Below are positions 1 through 6,686 of a stretch of 61,759 bases of DNA, piece after piece. Every line of letters starts with the position of its first letter. Position 1 is the first letter of the stretch. This DNA is from Flavonifractor sp. An306 (GTDB lineage: Bacteria; Bacillota; Clostridia; Oscillospirales; Oscillospiraceae): the NCBI RefSeq assembly GCF_002159455.1, contig NZ_NFIQ01000014.1, positions 1 to 61,759 on the forward strand, given 5' to 3'. The notes under the pieces are model-generated. The model was not told the origin of the DNA, made no database searches, and saw only the letters and a list, made by a program, of their open reading frames with translations. A program made the position numbers and the translations under genes.

Positions 1-55
1 CGGCAGTCCCCAGGTCGATGATCTCGTTGACGTACTTGTGCAGCTTCTTGTTCAT
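1..55 (-). CDS. Small phage protein, N-terminal fragment (runs off window)
   Basis: A reverse-strand reading frame opens with ATG at 55 and codes MNKKLHKYVNEIIDLGTA before the window edge. A purine-rich ribosome binding site (AAAGGAG) sits a suitable distance upstream, at about 62-68. It follows the XkdX-like gene in the late leftward operon, where holin and lysis genes usually lie, but too little is present to name it. Confidence 0.5.
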   Translation of the reverse strand, partial: MNKKLHKYVNEIIDLGTA

Positions 56-90
56 AGTCTTTTCTCCTTTGCAAATATATTCCCACACCG

Positions 91-216
91 TCAGGCGTTG
101 GGTCCGTTGATGATGGTTTCCGCCTGCTCGACAGTCAGGTACTGAGGTATCATGGCACGCACCTGCTCCTCATTGATCCGGTGCATTTTGAACTGAAGTA
201 GGACGAATTCATACAT
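91..216 (-). CDS. XkdX-like small phage protein
   Basis: This 41-residue protein begins MYEFVLLQFKMHRINEEQVR and ends with TVEQAETIINGPNA. The layout of a short helix, a turn and an E-Q-[VA]-x-x-[MI]-I pattern is that of the XkdX family, small proteins of unknown function encoded just after tail-fibre genes in PBSX-like phages. It overlaps the upstream 98-residue gene by 8 nt, so translation is probably coupled. It is too short for routine ORF calling but its position and composition support it. Confidence 0.65.
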   Translation of the reverse strand: MYEFVLLQFKMHRINEEQVRAMIPQYLTVEQAETIINGPNA

Positions 217-505
217 CTGTCTTTACCCCCATCATACTGAGCATTGCGTTTTCCAAGGCAAAAAGCCGTTCATCTGTGGTAGGTGTCACCGGCCCAGGCT
301 CCGGCTTAGGCTGGGCAGTCGGCGTAATACTAACCAATTTTCCATCCTGAATATTCAGGATACACCAGCCCATACAATCCCAAACAGCATCCTCCAAATA
401 GGCCGGAACTTCGACCCAGTCATCAAGCCAACATGCTGTACGACCAGACTGTGTTTGGATGGGATGTGCTCCGTTTTCTGACGGGTTTAATTGAATAATG
501 GTCAT
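209..505 (-). CDS. Conserved small tail-operon protein, function unknown
   Basis: A 98-residue protein with a Trp/Asp-rich N-terminal half, a proline-rich linker (PKPEPGPVTPTT) and a C-terminal helix (RLFALENAMLSMMGV). Proteins with this type of C-terminal L-x-A-L-E-x-A helix are common right after the tail fibre in Firmicute myophages. The ATG at 505 is 11 nt below the fibre stop codon. The order fibre, this gene, XkdX-like gene is a standard module. Function is unknown; a tail-tip accessory role is inferred from position only. Confidence 0.7.
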   Translation of the reverse strand: MTIIQLNPSENGAHPIQTQSGRTACWLDDWVEVPAYLEDAVWDCMGWCILNIQDGKLVSITPTAQPKPEPGPVTPTTDERLFALENAMLSMMGVKTDV

Positions 506-516
506 AATAAATCCTC

Positions 517-1659
517 TTATTCAGTGAATATAGCACAATAAAAATAAACTGCTCCTGATTGGTTAATCCCTGAACCGTAATCACCTACGGATATGCTTAC
601 ATAGTTACTTCCAAAACTAGCATATCCACCAGAGAAAGATGCTGTACCCGCACTTGCCGAATTTACATACGAGAATTTATCAGAAACCGCCAACGATTTC
701 ATACCATCTATTGCTATAGTAACTCCGGTAGCTTTTTGTGTTGATGCCTGCATGCCTCCTATAAAAACAATAGAAGGTCTTGCATCGAATGTTATTTTTG
801 CTTCTTTGGTTCCTGTTCCAGAATATTTACCATATACAATACGCGCTTTGCGGTTTGCTGTATTCTGTACGGCAGTAATGAGCGGCATCAAAGTGGCCTG
901 CACAGATGCCGCGCTTCCAACGGGGTCTGCGCCGGCCTGCGCAGCAGTAACTCCATGTGGGTTACTTTTATTATTAGTGTGAGCCGTCAGGTTTGCCTGT
1001 ACCGCAGACGCACTTCCAGCAGGGTCCGCGCCAGCCTGTGCTGCGGTTACCCCATGAGGATTATTGCGATTGCCAATGTGAGCGTTGAGATTGCTCTGCA
1101 CCGCTGCGGCGCTCCCAGCAGGGTCAAAGGATATCTCTGGCAATTGTTCCTCTGGCAGCCTTCCCGTATCGTCTAGGGTGGCCACTCCTCCGGGCTGTCC
1201 CTTCTGACTCATAGGAATAAACACCAGGGATTGATCAATGACGGCGGTCACATTGGCTACCCCATCGAATACCAGCTCAATGCCGAAAATGGCCTCCCGA
1301 TACTTCTCTTCCCCCGCCTCAATGAGGTCCCCGTTCCCTCTGGCGTTGCCGTAGGCGTACAGGATCTCTCCCAAATCCGGGTCGGTGGCCAGCAGGCCCA
1401 GCTCCTCCCAGCGGAACTCCTCCATGCCTGTATTGAGAAACTGTCCGGTGACGGTACACTGATTGCCCTGGTTCTTCACCTCGGCCAGCGGGATGTACTT
1501 GACCGGCTCCAGCAGCTGGGTGCGCTCCTGAAGCGGCTGTCCCTCCTCCAGGGTGCCCTTCCCGATCTGCCAGCGGGTCACAGGGAGGGCCGTTCCCGTG
1601 GGCGACTTGGCCAGCAGCGCCTTTCCCAGATCTGTGATCACCATATTCGGAATTCCCAT
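517..1659 (-). CDS. Phage tail fibre protein with tandem NPHGVT repeats
   Basis: 380 residues. Residues 1 to about 150 resemble the phage tail-collar fibre N-terminal domain (opening MGIPNMVITDLGKALLAK, then the W-Q-I-G-K-G turn). Residues about 175-265 hold two and a half copies of a roughly 38-residue repeat containing NPHGVTAAQAGADP, a motif common in receptor-binding fibres of Gram-positive phages. The C-terminal 110 residues are Gly/Ser-rich and look like a variable receptor-binding tip. The DNA of the tip (517-850) is clearly more AT-rich than the N-terminal part, in keeping with tip exchange. The gene is apparently intact although the upstream structural genes have been lost. Confidence 0.9.
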   Translation of the reverse strand: MGIPNMVITDLGKALLAKSPTGTALPVTRWQIGKGTLEEGQPLQERTQLLEPVKYIPLAEVKNQGNQCTVTGQFLNTGMEEFRWEELGLLATDPDLGEILYAYGNARGNGDLIEAGEEKYREAIFGIELVFDGVANVTAVIDQSLVFIPMSQKGQPGGVATLDDTGRLPEEQLPEISFDPAGSAAAVQSNLNAHIGNRNNPHGVTAAQAGADPAGSASAVQANLTAHTNNKSNPHGVTAAQAGADPVGSAASVQATLMPLITAVQNTANRKARIVYGKYSGTGTKEAKITFDARPSIVFIGGMQASTQKATGVTIAIDGMKSLAVSDKFSYVNSASAGTASFSGGYASFGSNYVSISVGDYGSGINQSGAVYFYCAIFTE

Positions 1660-2190
1660 TCAGTTCACCTGCCTCAACAGAATCACATCTGACCGGCGGG
1701 ACAAACAGCCCGTATAGACCGATGTCCGCACATTTTGCCGGTATTTTACGGTCCAGTCCAGGTGGGCGGGCTTGAGCTCGTTGACCACCGCCTCCAGATC
1801 CTCCTTGTGGGGAACCTCCCCGATGGTCCCGGTATACCAGATCACAAAGCGGTACTGGTCGGACTCCTCCACCACCTCTACCGGCCAGGGTGCAAAGCTC
1901 TGAGCCACGCCCTGGATTACCTCCAGAGTGGTGGTGCCGGTACCCTTGACCTTCGCCAGGATCCTGTCCCGCCGGCGGGCGTCGCTTTGGGTGCGGTCCA
2001 CCGGGATCCCCCAGGCCCGCTCCCACAGCTCCAGGCCCCAGCCGCTGGCGGTGGACGGAAACAGCTGCTCCAGGGTCAGCTCTTTATCCTGGGCCAGCCG
2101 CTCCACAGCCTGCCCCAACACCCGTTGCAGCTCTCTGTCCTGGAGTGTGGCTGCCAAAAAGCCGGGGAGCATGGACTCCAGCGACCTCAT
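1660..2190 (-). CDS. Putative baseplate/tail protein, YmfQ/DUF2313 (XkdU-like) family
   Basis: 176 residues. It has the family pattern: an N-terminal helix (MLPGFLAATLQDRELQRVLG), a Leu/Phe-rich stretch (LEQLFPSTASGWGLELWERAWGI), a basic RRRDRILAKVKG segment and a C-terminal ELKPAHLDW. In Mu-like and PBSX-like phages this protein sits between baseplate J and the tail fibre, as here. The start ATG overlaps the stop codon of the baseplate J fragment (ATGA), and its stop directly abuts the tail-fibre start. Role: baseplate hub or fibre connection, known from the family. Confidence 0.85.
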   Translation of the reverse strand: MRSLESMLPGFLAATLQDRELQRVLGQAVERLAQDKELTLEQLFPSTASGWGLELWERAWGIPVDRTQSDARRRDRILAKVKGTGTTTLEVIQGVAQSFAPWPVEVVEESDQYRFVIWYTGTIGEVPHKEDLEAVVNELKPAHLDWTVKYRQNVRTSVYTGCLSRRSDVILLRQVN

Positions 2191-2345
2191 GTCACCGTCA
2201 CCTCCCCCAGAACCGGCACATGATCCGCCGGAATAGACAGATCCTCCGTCCCGTCGTTCACCGTCAGGGTACTGAAGTTCTCCACCCCATCAATGGTGAG
2301 CAGCATGGCCAGCACCCGGTTGTAGAGCAGCGGATAGAGCGGGGC
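2187..2345 (-). pseudogene. Baseplate J (XkdT-like) protein, C-terminal remnant
   Basis: Only the last 45-50 codons of a baseplate J-like protein remain. The reading frame ends with GVENFSTLTVNDGTEDLSIP and then HVPVLGEVTVT, the typical C-terminus of this family (G-V-x-x-[FY]-x-x-L-x-[VL]-N-[DG]-G-T followed by V-P-V-L-G). Upstream of about 2,345 this frame turns into a low-complexity Gly/Arg translation, the shadow of the terminase fragment. The missing 300 or so residues, plus all genes normally lying between terminase and baseplate J, have been deleted. Confidence 0.8.
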
Positions 2346-2911
2346 ACCAGCAAACGCTTGGCGATGTTGGGACTGGCCAGAGCGATCTTCTTGGCATCCC
2401 CCAGCACCCGCATGGCCTGGCCCCGGTCCACGGCCGCACATTCTACCTCTGGCTCCTGCTCGAATCGGGCCAGTTCCGGATGATAGGGCGGATAGATGGC
2501 ATCCCCGCACATATGGTGCAGGCCCTGGCAGGACTTCTCGCTGGATTTATAATTGCCTCGGGCCCGCTTGTTGTAGGTGTGCGTAAAGCGCCTTGCGCCG
2601 GTGACCTTGTGGACCCAGCCATAAGTGCAGCCCAAGTCAAATACCTGCCAAGGCTCCAGAGTGATTGGCTTGCCGGCATCCACACCCCGCACCTGGATAC
2701 ACTGGCCGAACCACCGGATGATCCGGTCGGCCCGGGTAGTGTCGAACACATAGGGGAAGTCCTCCGTACCCTGGCGTTTCAGGTCGTCCAGGTGCCGCTG
2801 GCAGGCCAGGATCTCATACTTGCAGCACTGATCCCGGAGGCGCCCCTGGGTCACTTGCTTGGCGTAGACACTTACCGGGTGGTGAAGGCCGGACTGCCAT
2901 CTAGTCGCCAT
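2264..2911 (-). pseudogene. Terminase large subunit, N-terminal fragment
   Basis: About 190 residues match the ATPase half of a phage large terminase: LEPWQVFDLGCTYGW, then the YNKRARGNYKSSE segment in the place of the Walker A loop, then GDAKKIALASPNIAKRL. Homologues exceed 500 residues and continue with a second ATPase part and a C-terminal nuclease domain. Here recognisable sequence stops after SPNIAKRL, and about 25 out-of-place codons follow, running out of frame over the baseplate J remnant to a stop at 2,264. The start overlaps the small-subunit gene by 11 nt. DNA packaging by this protein is very unlikely. Confidence 0.85.
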
Positions 2912-3416
2912 AGAGATCGCCGTCCGGATCGGCCTGTGCCTCAGATGCTGCCTGAGCCCGCTTCTGGGCCAGGCGCACCCGGCCGGAAGGGGTAAGTCCC
3001 AGCTTCTCGGCGTACTGAAGGATATTCCGCTCCAGGGACTGCATCTTACCGCTCACCGCATCCAGTTTGGCCACGGCGTCGGCCACCGCCTCCGGTTTAT
3101 CCTTGGCGTCCTTCAGCTGCTTGGTCACCTGGACCAGCACCTTGCACTGGCTCTCATACCGGGCCAGCATGACACAGTACACGCCCAGGGCGTCGCTGTC
3201 CAGATCATCCAGGATGACAAGACCGTCCATCCGCTCCAGCACCTTCCGCCAGTACCGGCCGGCGGCGGCGTTTTTGGTCATGATAGCCGGCTTCTCCATC
3301 CGGCTATCACGGCCACGGTCGGGGATCACCCCATCCTCGGCCTGCTCCCGGAGCTGACGCTCTTCCTCGGTCAAATTTTTGCTCATGTTGTCCAACACTT
3401 TGGGTGCCGTCGGCAT
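2901..3416 (-). CDS. Phage terminase small subunit, P27 family
   Basis: 171 residues. The central part (GRYWRKVLERMDGLVILDDL, then DSDALGVYCVMLARY) is the helix pair typical of P27-family small terminases, which recognise phage DNA for packaging. The C-terminus is helical and charged with an acidic tail. I start at ATG 3416 because GGAGGTGAGATCC lies just upstream. The open frame extends further upstream, but that part has no ribosome binding site and looks like random translation. The gene lies between HNH and the large terminase, the usual packaging-module order. Confidence 0.85.
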   Translation of the reverse strand: MPTAPKVLDNMSKNLTEEERQLREQAEDGVIPDRGRDSRMEKPAIMTKNAAAGRYWRKVLERMDGLVILDDLDSDALGVYCVMLARYESQCKVLVQVTKQLKDAKDKPEAVADAVAKLDAVSGKMQSLERNILQYAEKLGLTPSGRVRLAQKRAQAASEAQADPDGDLYGD

Positions 3417-3634
3417 GGATCTCACCTCCTGCTCCCCGCACAGCCGGGTATCGAAACCCTGATGGGGGAGATTTTCTCGCATTCGAGGGCCCGCGCGGTC
3501 TTGCGCACCTCCCCTCGAAACTTTCTTCAGGTGGGGGGAGGTGCGGCAAGCCGAAGGCTTGCCCCTGGGTGCGCCCGGGCAGACACACGCGCTCGCGCTC
3601 AGGCGCGGGCGTAGCCTCCCGAAGTCACTGTCGG

Positions 3635-4006
3635 TCAATTTCTGTCTGATTTCCGCTGTTCTTCCGCTTGCTCCCTGGCGGTCTTTTGGTCGTGATGGTG
3701 CTTGCATAGGCTTTGGTGGTTTGCCGGATCGATGAACAGCTTCCATTCGCCCCGATGGGGCGTGATATGATCCACCACGGTGGCTCGGGTGCGTAGTCCA
3801 CGTTTGGTGCACTCCCGGCACCAGGGCTCACGCAGGAGCTGAGTTGGCCGCAACTCGTCTGTCCATACAGGCAGGTTGTACCAGGCGTGGTACTCCGCCG
3901 ACGCCCGGCGTCCCGCCCGCTTGGGCTTGTGTCTGGAACAATACCCCTCCCGTGTGAGTTCCGGGCATCCGGGATGCCGGCACGATCGGAGCGGCTTCAT
4001 GGCCAC
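3635..4006 (-). CDS. HNH endonuclease of the phage packaging module
   Basis: 123 residues with an N-terminal zinc-binding pair (CRHPGCPEL, YCSRHKP), then a CREC pair, and the HNH core VVDHITPHRG...NHQSLCKHHHDQKT. The DH of VDH, the central N and the final H are the catalytic/metal residues. HNH proteins next to terminase are needed for cos-type DNA cleavage in many phages. A GTG start at 4006 is preferred over ATG at 4000 because GGAGGTGA lies about 9 nt upstream of the GTG. The 218-bp gap to the small terminase holds no convincing gene. Confidence 0.9.
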   Translation of the reverse strand: MAMKPLRSCRHPGCPELTREGYCSRHKPKRAGRRASAEYHAWYNLPVWTDELRPTQLLREPWCRECTKRGLRTRATVVDHITPHRGEWKLFIDPANHQSLCKHHHDQKTAREQAEEQRKSDRN

Positions 4007-4023
4007 GGGCTATCACCTCCGGG

Positions 4024-4080
4024 CAAAACAAAAAGCCGGCACCGACGCTTCCCCATGCGGGAAGTCATCGGCACCGGCTT
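4024..4080 (-). terminator. Rho-independent terminator after the zinc-ribbon gene
   Basis: Arms 4033-4045 and 4068-4080 form a perfect 13-bp GC-rich stem (AAGCCGGTGCCGA on the minus strand), with a second short stem inside the loop. A T-rich run follows on the minus strand (plus 4024-4032). The 5' arm overlaps the last codons of the zinc-ribbon gene. Its place, in mid-operon ahead of HNH and terminase, suggests it separates early from late leftward transcription. Confidence 0.75.
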
Positions 4081-4274
4081 ACAACGAAGCACTGGCCATC
4101 TTCGATATTCACGATGTACTCTGCCTTGCAGCTCCGGCACCAGAGGATCAAACCCTGAGCCTGTGTTTCCGGGTCAGACTTCTGGTTTGTGGTCTGCTTG
4201 CAGTTGGGACAGACGTAACGTCCGTTCCTTACGGATAGTTTACCACACTCGCGCTCTGCTTTCAACTTTTTCAC
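4065..4274 (-). CDS. Small zinc-ribbon phage protein
   Basis: 69 residues. A basic N-terminus is followed by two CxxC knuckles (YVCPNCKQ and LWCRSCKAEY) about 25 residues apart, a typical treble-clef or zinc-ribbon arrangement. Com-like translational regulators and late-gene activators of phages have this size and layout, but no specific function can be assigned. The stop codon lies inside the stem of the terminator just below, so ribosomes finishing this gene would sit on the hairpin. Confidence 0.7.
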   Translation of the reverse strand: MKKLKAERECGKLSVRNGRYVCPNCKQTTNQKSDPETQAQGLILWCRSCKAEYIVNIEDGQCFVVSRCR

Positions 4275-4300
4275 TCACTTTCTATGGACTTTTTTACTTG

Positions 4301-5095
4301 TTACACCTGGTTTCCAGACCGAATAAAGACTCGAGGGCTATTTTGTTGTCGCTTGCGCGGTGGCCTGGCTCCTTTTTTCTCCTTTCTGATCGGCAAGTAA
4401 TACTTTATAGTGGTGAAGATGCCAAACTCATTTTCAATGGGCGGCGGAGAGCTGAGGATGATGGCCCCAGGCGGAGCAGCCACCGTGATGTTGTCCCTGA
4501 CGATCTCACTCTCCACCTTGGGCTTCTTCAGTCCGATAGAAGCTGCCCAGGTGCGGGCGCCACTCTCCGCCTTGCCGCACTCCCGGGGTTCTTTGGTCAG
4601 GTATTTCGCCAGAGCCTCATATCCCTCCCACAGATCCAGCGGCTCCAGCTCCACCGAACCGTAAGGCCAGAGAGAGCGGATCACCTCCAGGTCCGCCCCG
4701 GTACTGTTGAGGATCATATGGTGGTGGAGCCGACCTCCCTCTGCACTAAGCTGCTCGGTCACGTAGATATACTTGGTCTCCTGTCCCCTGGCTTTCCGGT
4801 ACTCCCGCAGCAGACGGATCAACTTTTTCATCAGCTTCACCGCTTCGGCCCGGCTGACAGGCAGGTGCTCGTCATCATATGTAAAAACTAAATGGAGATC
4901 CCGCCGGGTGAAGTTTGCGGCCAGCAGGGCCTCTAATTTCTGCCATGATCGAATCAGGTTCATGCGCATCTGCGCTGCGGTGGAGATCTCTCGCAGGGCC
5001 CGCCGTTCCCGGTCTGAGCTGCGCGGCGTTGGGATGGTGTAACAGCCTACGATCACCAGCCGGCCGGCTGTGATGGTCTTTAATCGTTTTGCCAT
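4301..5095 (-). CDS. HUH-type rolling-circle replication-associated (Rep) protein
   Basis: 264 residues. It shows the order of HUH endonuclease motifs: LHLVFTYDDEHLP (motif 1 region, about residues 67-80), GGRLHHHMIL (HUH metal-binding motif, about 120-130) and YEALAKYLTKEP (motif 3 with a Tyr and downstream Lys, about 160-172). This matches the REP_ORF2/G2P-like replication-associated proteins found in Clostridial prophages and small plasmids, which nick a single strand to start rolling-circle replication. I start at ATG 5095, which overlaps the stop of the preceding RHH-like gene; a GTG one codon earlier is an alternative. Homology is by motif, not alignment. Confidence 0.7.
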   Translation of the reverse strand: MAKRLKTITAGRLVIVGCYTIPTPRSSDRERRALREISTAAQMRMNLIRSWQKLEALLAANFTRRDLHLVFTYDDEHLPVSRAEAVKLMKKLIRLLREYRKARGQETKYIYVTEQLSAEGGRLHHHMILNSTGADLEVIRSLWPYGSVELEPLDLWEGYEALAKYLTKEPRECGKAESGARTWAASIGLKKPKVESEIVRDNITVAAPPGAIILSSPPPIENEFGIFTTIKYYLPIRKEKKGARPPRKRQQNSPRVFIRSGNQV

Positions 5096-5298
5096 CACTT
5101 TATCCTCTCAGATCTACCCAAATGAGAAAGAGAGCGTCCATACTCCGGGTGCCGGAGGGAAAGCATCTTCTCCCGCACCAGCTTGTCCATCACCCGGCCA
5201 ATGGTGGGCTGGCCGTCCATCCGGGCCAGTCGCTCCAGGTTCTTTGCGGTCCGGCTCGTCACCAGCATGGTGACACGCCTCAAATCTTTACTTTTCAC
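5095..5298 (-). CDS. Small ribbon-helix-helix-like protein
   Basis: 67 residues from GTG 5298, chosen because GGGAGGAG lies 7-8 nt upstream. The open frame extends further upstream but without support. The sequence (DLRRVTMLVTSRTAKNLERL, then ARMDGQPTIGRVMDKLVREK) has the short strand and two helices expected of RHH DNA-binding proteins. It overlaps the Cys-rich gene upstream by 11 nt and the Rep start downstream, so it may regulate Rep. That role is inferred from position. Confidence 0.55.
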   Translation of the reverse strand: MKSKDLRRVTMLVTSRTAKNLERLARMDGQPTIGRVMDKLVREKMLSLRHPEYGRSLSHLGRSERIK

Positions 5299-5473
5299 CC
5301 TGTTCTCCTCCCTTGTCCTGACCGGCAGTCCTCCGACGAAATGTTGCACAACGATGATACCGCTTATCCCTGTACCAGCCTCCCGGATGCCTGCAAACTC
5401 CCATAGTGCCATCATGCCAATAGCAGTTATCACAGGTAGGCATGTATTCCTCGATACGGACGCAGTCTCCCAT
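5288..5473 (-). CDS. Small cysteine-rich protein, probable zinc binder
   Basis: 61 residues starting at ATG 5473, one base after the stop of the preceding small ORF. The core YMPTCDNCYWHDGTMGVCRH and the later HRCATF place four Cys in a C-x2-C...C...C pattern with nearby His, typical of small phage zinc-knuckle proteins. The tail is charged. Function is unknown. It belongs to a tightly packed run of early leftward genes. Confidence 0.55.
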   Translation of the reverse strand: MGDCVRIEEYMPTCDNCYWHDGTMGVCRHPGGWYRDKRYHRCATFRRRTAGQDKGGEQGEK

Positions 5474-5474
5474 G

Positions 5475-5612
5475 CTATCCACCACTTTCCTTTGGCCCAG
5501 TCCCGCCCAGCTTATCCAGTCCCCTTCCCACCTTTCGCCACGTATCAATGGGATATACCTCGTCTCCGTTAAGCATATTGCGGAGCGTGGTGGCGGTAAT
5601 TCCCTTAGGCAA
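5475..5612 (-). CDS. Very short ORF of the early operon, possible remnant
   Basis: A 45-codon frame from TTG 5612 (LPKGITATTLRNMLNGDEVY, then PIDTWRKVGRGLDKL) overlaps the end of the PcfJ-like gene by 8 nt and stops one base before the Cys-rich gene. The first half reads like a helix-turn-helix segment with protein-like composition. The TTG start lacks a strong ribosome binding site, so it may be a real micro-gene or the tail of a gene cut by a deletion that also truncated the PcfJ-like gene. Confidence 0.35.
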   Translation of the reverse strand: MPKGITATTLRNMLNGDEVYPIDTWRKVGRGLDKLGGTGPKESGG

Positions 5613-6339
5613 GCGTCCAGCCGCCTATCTTCCGATGATTTACAGCCTCCCAGGAATAATAGGCCATTTGCATCGGGTCTCTTGACCACGCGCAGGGAAT
5701 CCACACTGTCTCCCTCACATCACCGTTGCGCAGCTCGGCCCGGAACCGACGCAGCTTTCCCTCCTGGTCTACAATCAGGGCCGAGTGAGGTACAAAGACC
5801 GTTGTATCGGTGCCATCGGCATCCTGCCACCGGCGAACCATCCAGTACATGACCGCCGTATAGCGCTCAACGTGTACAACCTCCGCCTGCAAAGCCTGGT
5901 ATGTCCTCCCTTGGCGCAGCGCTGAGCGGCGGGTCACCTCAGCGGCAGTCCAGCAATGAGGGCAAACAGCTGTTTCGCCGTCCAAATATGCAGTGGAATC
6001 CGGCCCCAGCTCCGCATACCCATCGTATGTTTGTCCGTCCGGTCCTTCCGTCAGGACAATGCCGTTCCTCACATAACCAGCGATAAAATCTTCCCCGCAG
6101 CAGGTGCAGGTGCAGCGTGCGCCCCAGCGGCGCTTTTTTGACTGCTCCCAGCGTGCCCAATCCTGCGGATCCATGATCTGCTGAATCTCGTCTGCCAAGC
6201 TGATTGACTCCCGGTGATACAAGATCAGGTTGGAACCCAGTCCTCTCGCATCGTAGATATCCATCAGCACATCCTGCTTCAGCTCGTCGCAGGGCTGGAT
6301 GGGAAGCATAGCGGCAAGTGCTTTCCAGTTCATATCCAT
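5605..6339 (-). CDS. PcfJ-like phage protein, apparently truncated
   Basis: 244 residues. It contains a zinc-ribbon (CTCTCCGEDF ... AVCPHC, roughly residues 75-135), then a Trp/Tyr-rich region (YTAVMYWMVRRWQDADGT, CAWSRDPMQMAYYSWEAVNH). This layout recalls PcfJ-like proteins of Clostridial phages and conjugative elements, which are usually much longer (400-500 residues). Here the frame ends abruptly after KIGGWTLA, so the C-terminal half appears lost. It lies 8 nt below a PcfK-like gene, the usual partner. Assignment from pattern recall is moderate; truncation is an inference. Confidence 0.5.
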   Translation of the reverse strand: MDMNWKALAAMLPIQPCDELKQDVLMDIYDARGLGSNLILYHRESISLADEIQQIMDPQDWARWEQSKKRRWGARCTCTCCGEDFIAGYVRNGIVLTEGPDGQTYDGYAELGPDSTAYLDGETAVCPHCWTAAEVTRRSALRQGRTYQALQAEVVHVERYTAVMYWMVRRWQDADGTDTTVFVPHSALIVDQEGKLRRFRAELRNGDVRETVWIPCAWSRDPMQMAYYSWEAVNHRKIGGWTLA

Positions 6340-6347
6340 GCCGCACC

Positions 6348-6686
6348 TCACAGAAAGTCCACCAGGTTGAGCACCTTCGGAGCATCCCCGCCGGTCGCAG
6401 CAGAGGCGGCGCCAAGCCCATAAAACTCTCGCAGAATCTCCTCTGCCTCCAGCGGCATGACGCAGGAGAAACCGCCAGTCTTATGGCTGTCCGCAAAGGC
6501 TTTGATTTTTTTCTCCGCCTGAACGATCCCCATTTGGGGGTTCTCCAAGTCCTTTGCCAGCAGCTCCGCGCTCTCCGGTTCTCTCCGGCAAATATCCTTC
6601 AGCTGCTCCGCCACCATCCAGGGTGCGGAGCGCTCCTTGACTTTGCTCTGCTGCTCATTCAACAGCCTGATAGCCCGGTCGCTCAT
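6348..6686 (-). CDS. PcfK-like (AcrIIA9-type family) protein
   Basis: 112 residues from ATG 6686, chosen because AGGAGG sits 8 nt upstream. The C-terminal part (AEKKIKAFADSHKTGGFSCV followed by EAEEILREFYGLG) matches the pattern I associate with PcfK-like proteins (PF14058), a family that includes the Cas9 inhibitor AcrIIA9. Most members are not tested as inhibitors. The gene overlaps the DUF3102 stop codon and precedes the PcfJ-like gene, the arrangement that gave the families their names in conjugative plasmids. Family call is by eye. Confidence 0.5.
   Translation of the reverse strand: MSDRAIRLLNEQQSKVKERSAPWMVAEQLKDICRREPESAELLAKDLENPQMGIVQAEKKIKAFADSHKTGGFSCVMPLEAEEILREFYGLGAASAATGGDAPKVLNLVDFL

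Noticed and set aside
3417-3634. Possible degenerate tRNA or small gene between the HNH and terminase genes (GGGTTTCGATACCC resembles a T arm)
   Set aside because: The loop is 6 or 8 nt rather than 7 and no acceptor, D or anticodon arm can be built; open frames there look like random Arg/Pro-rich translation.
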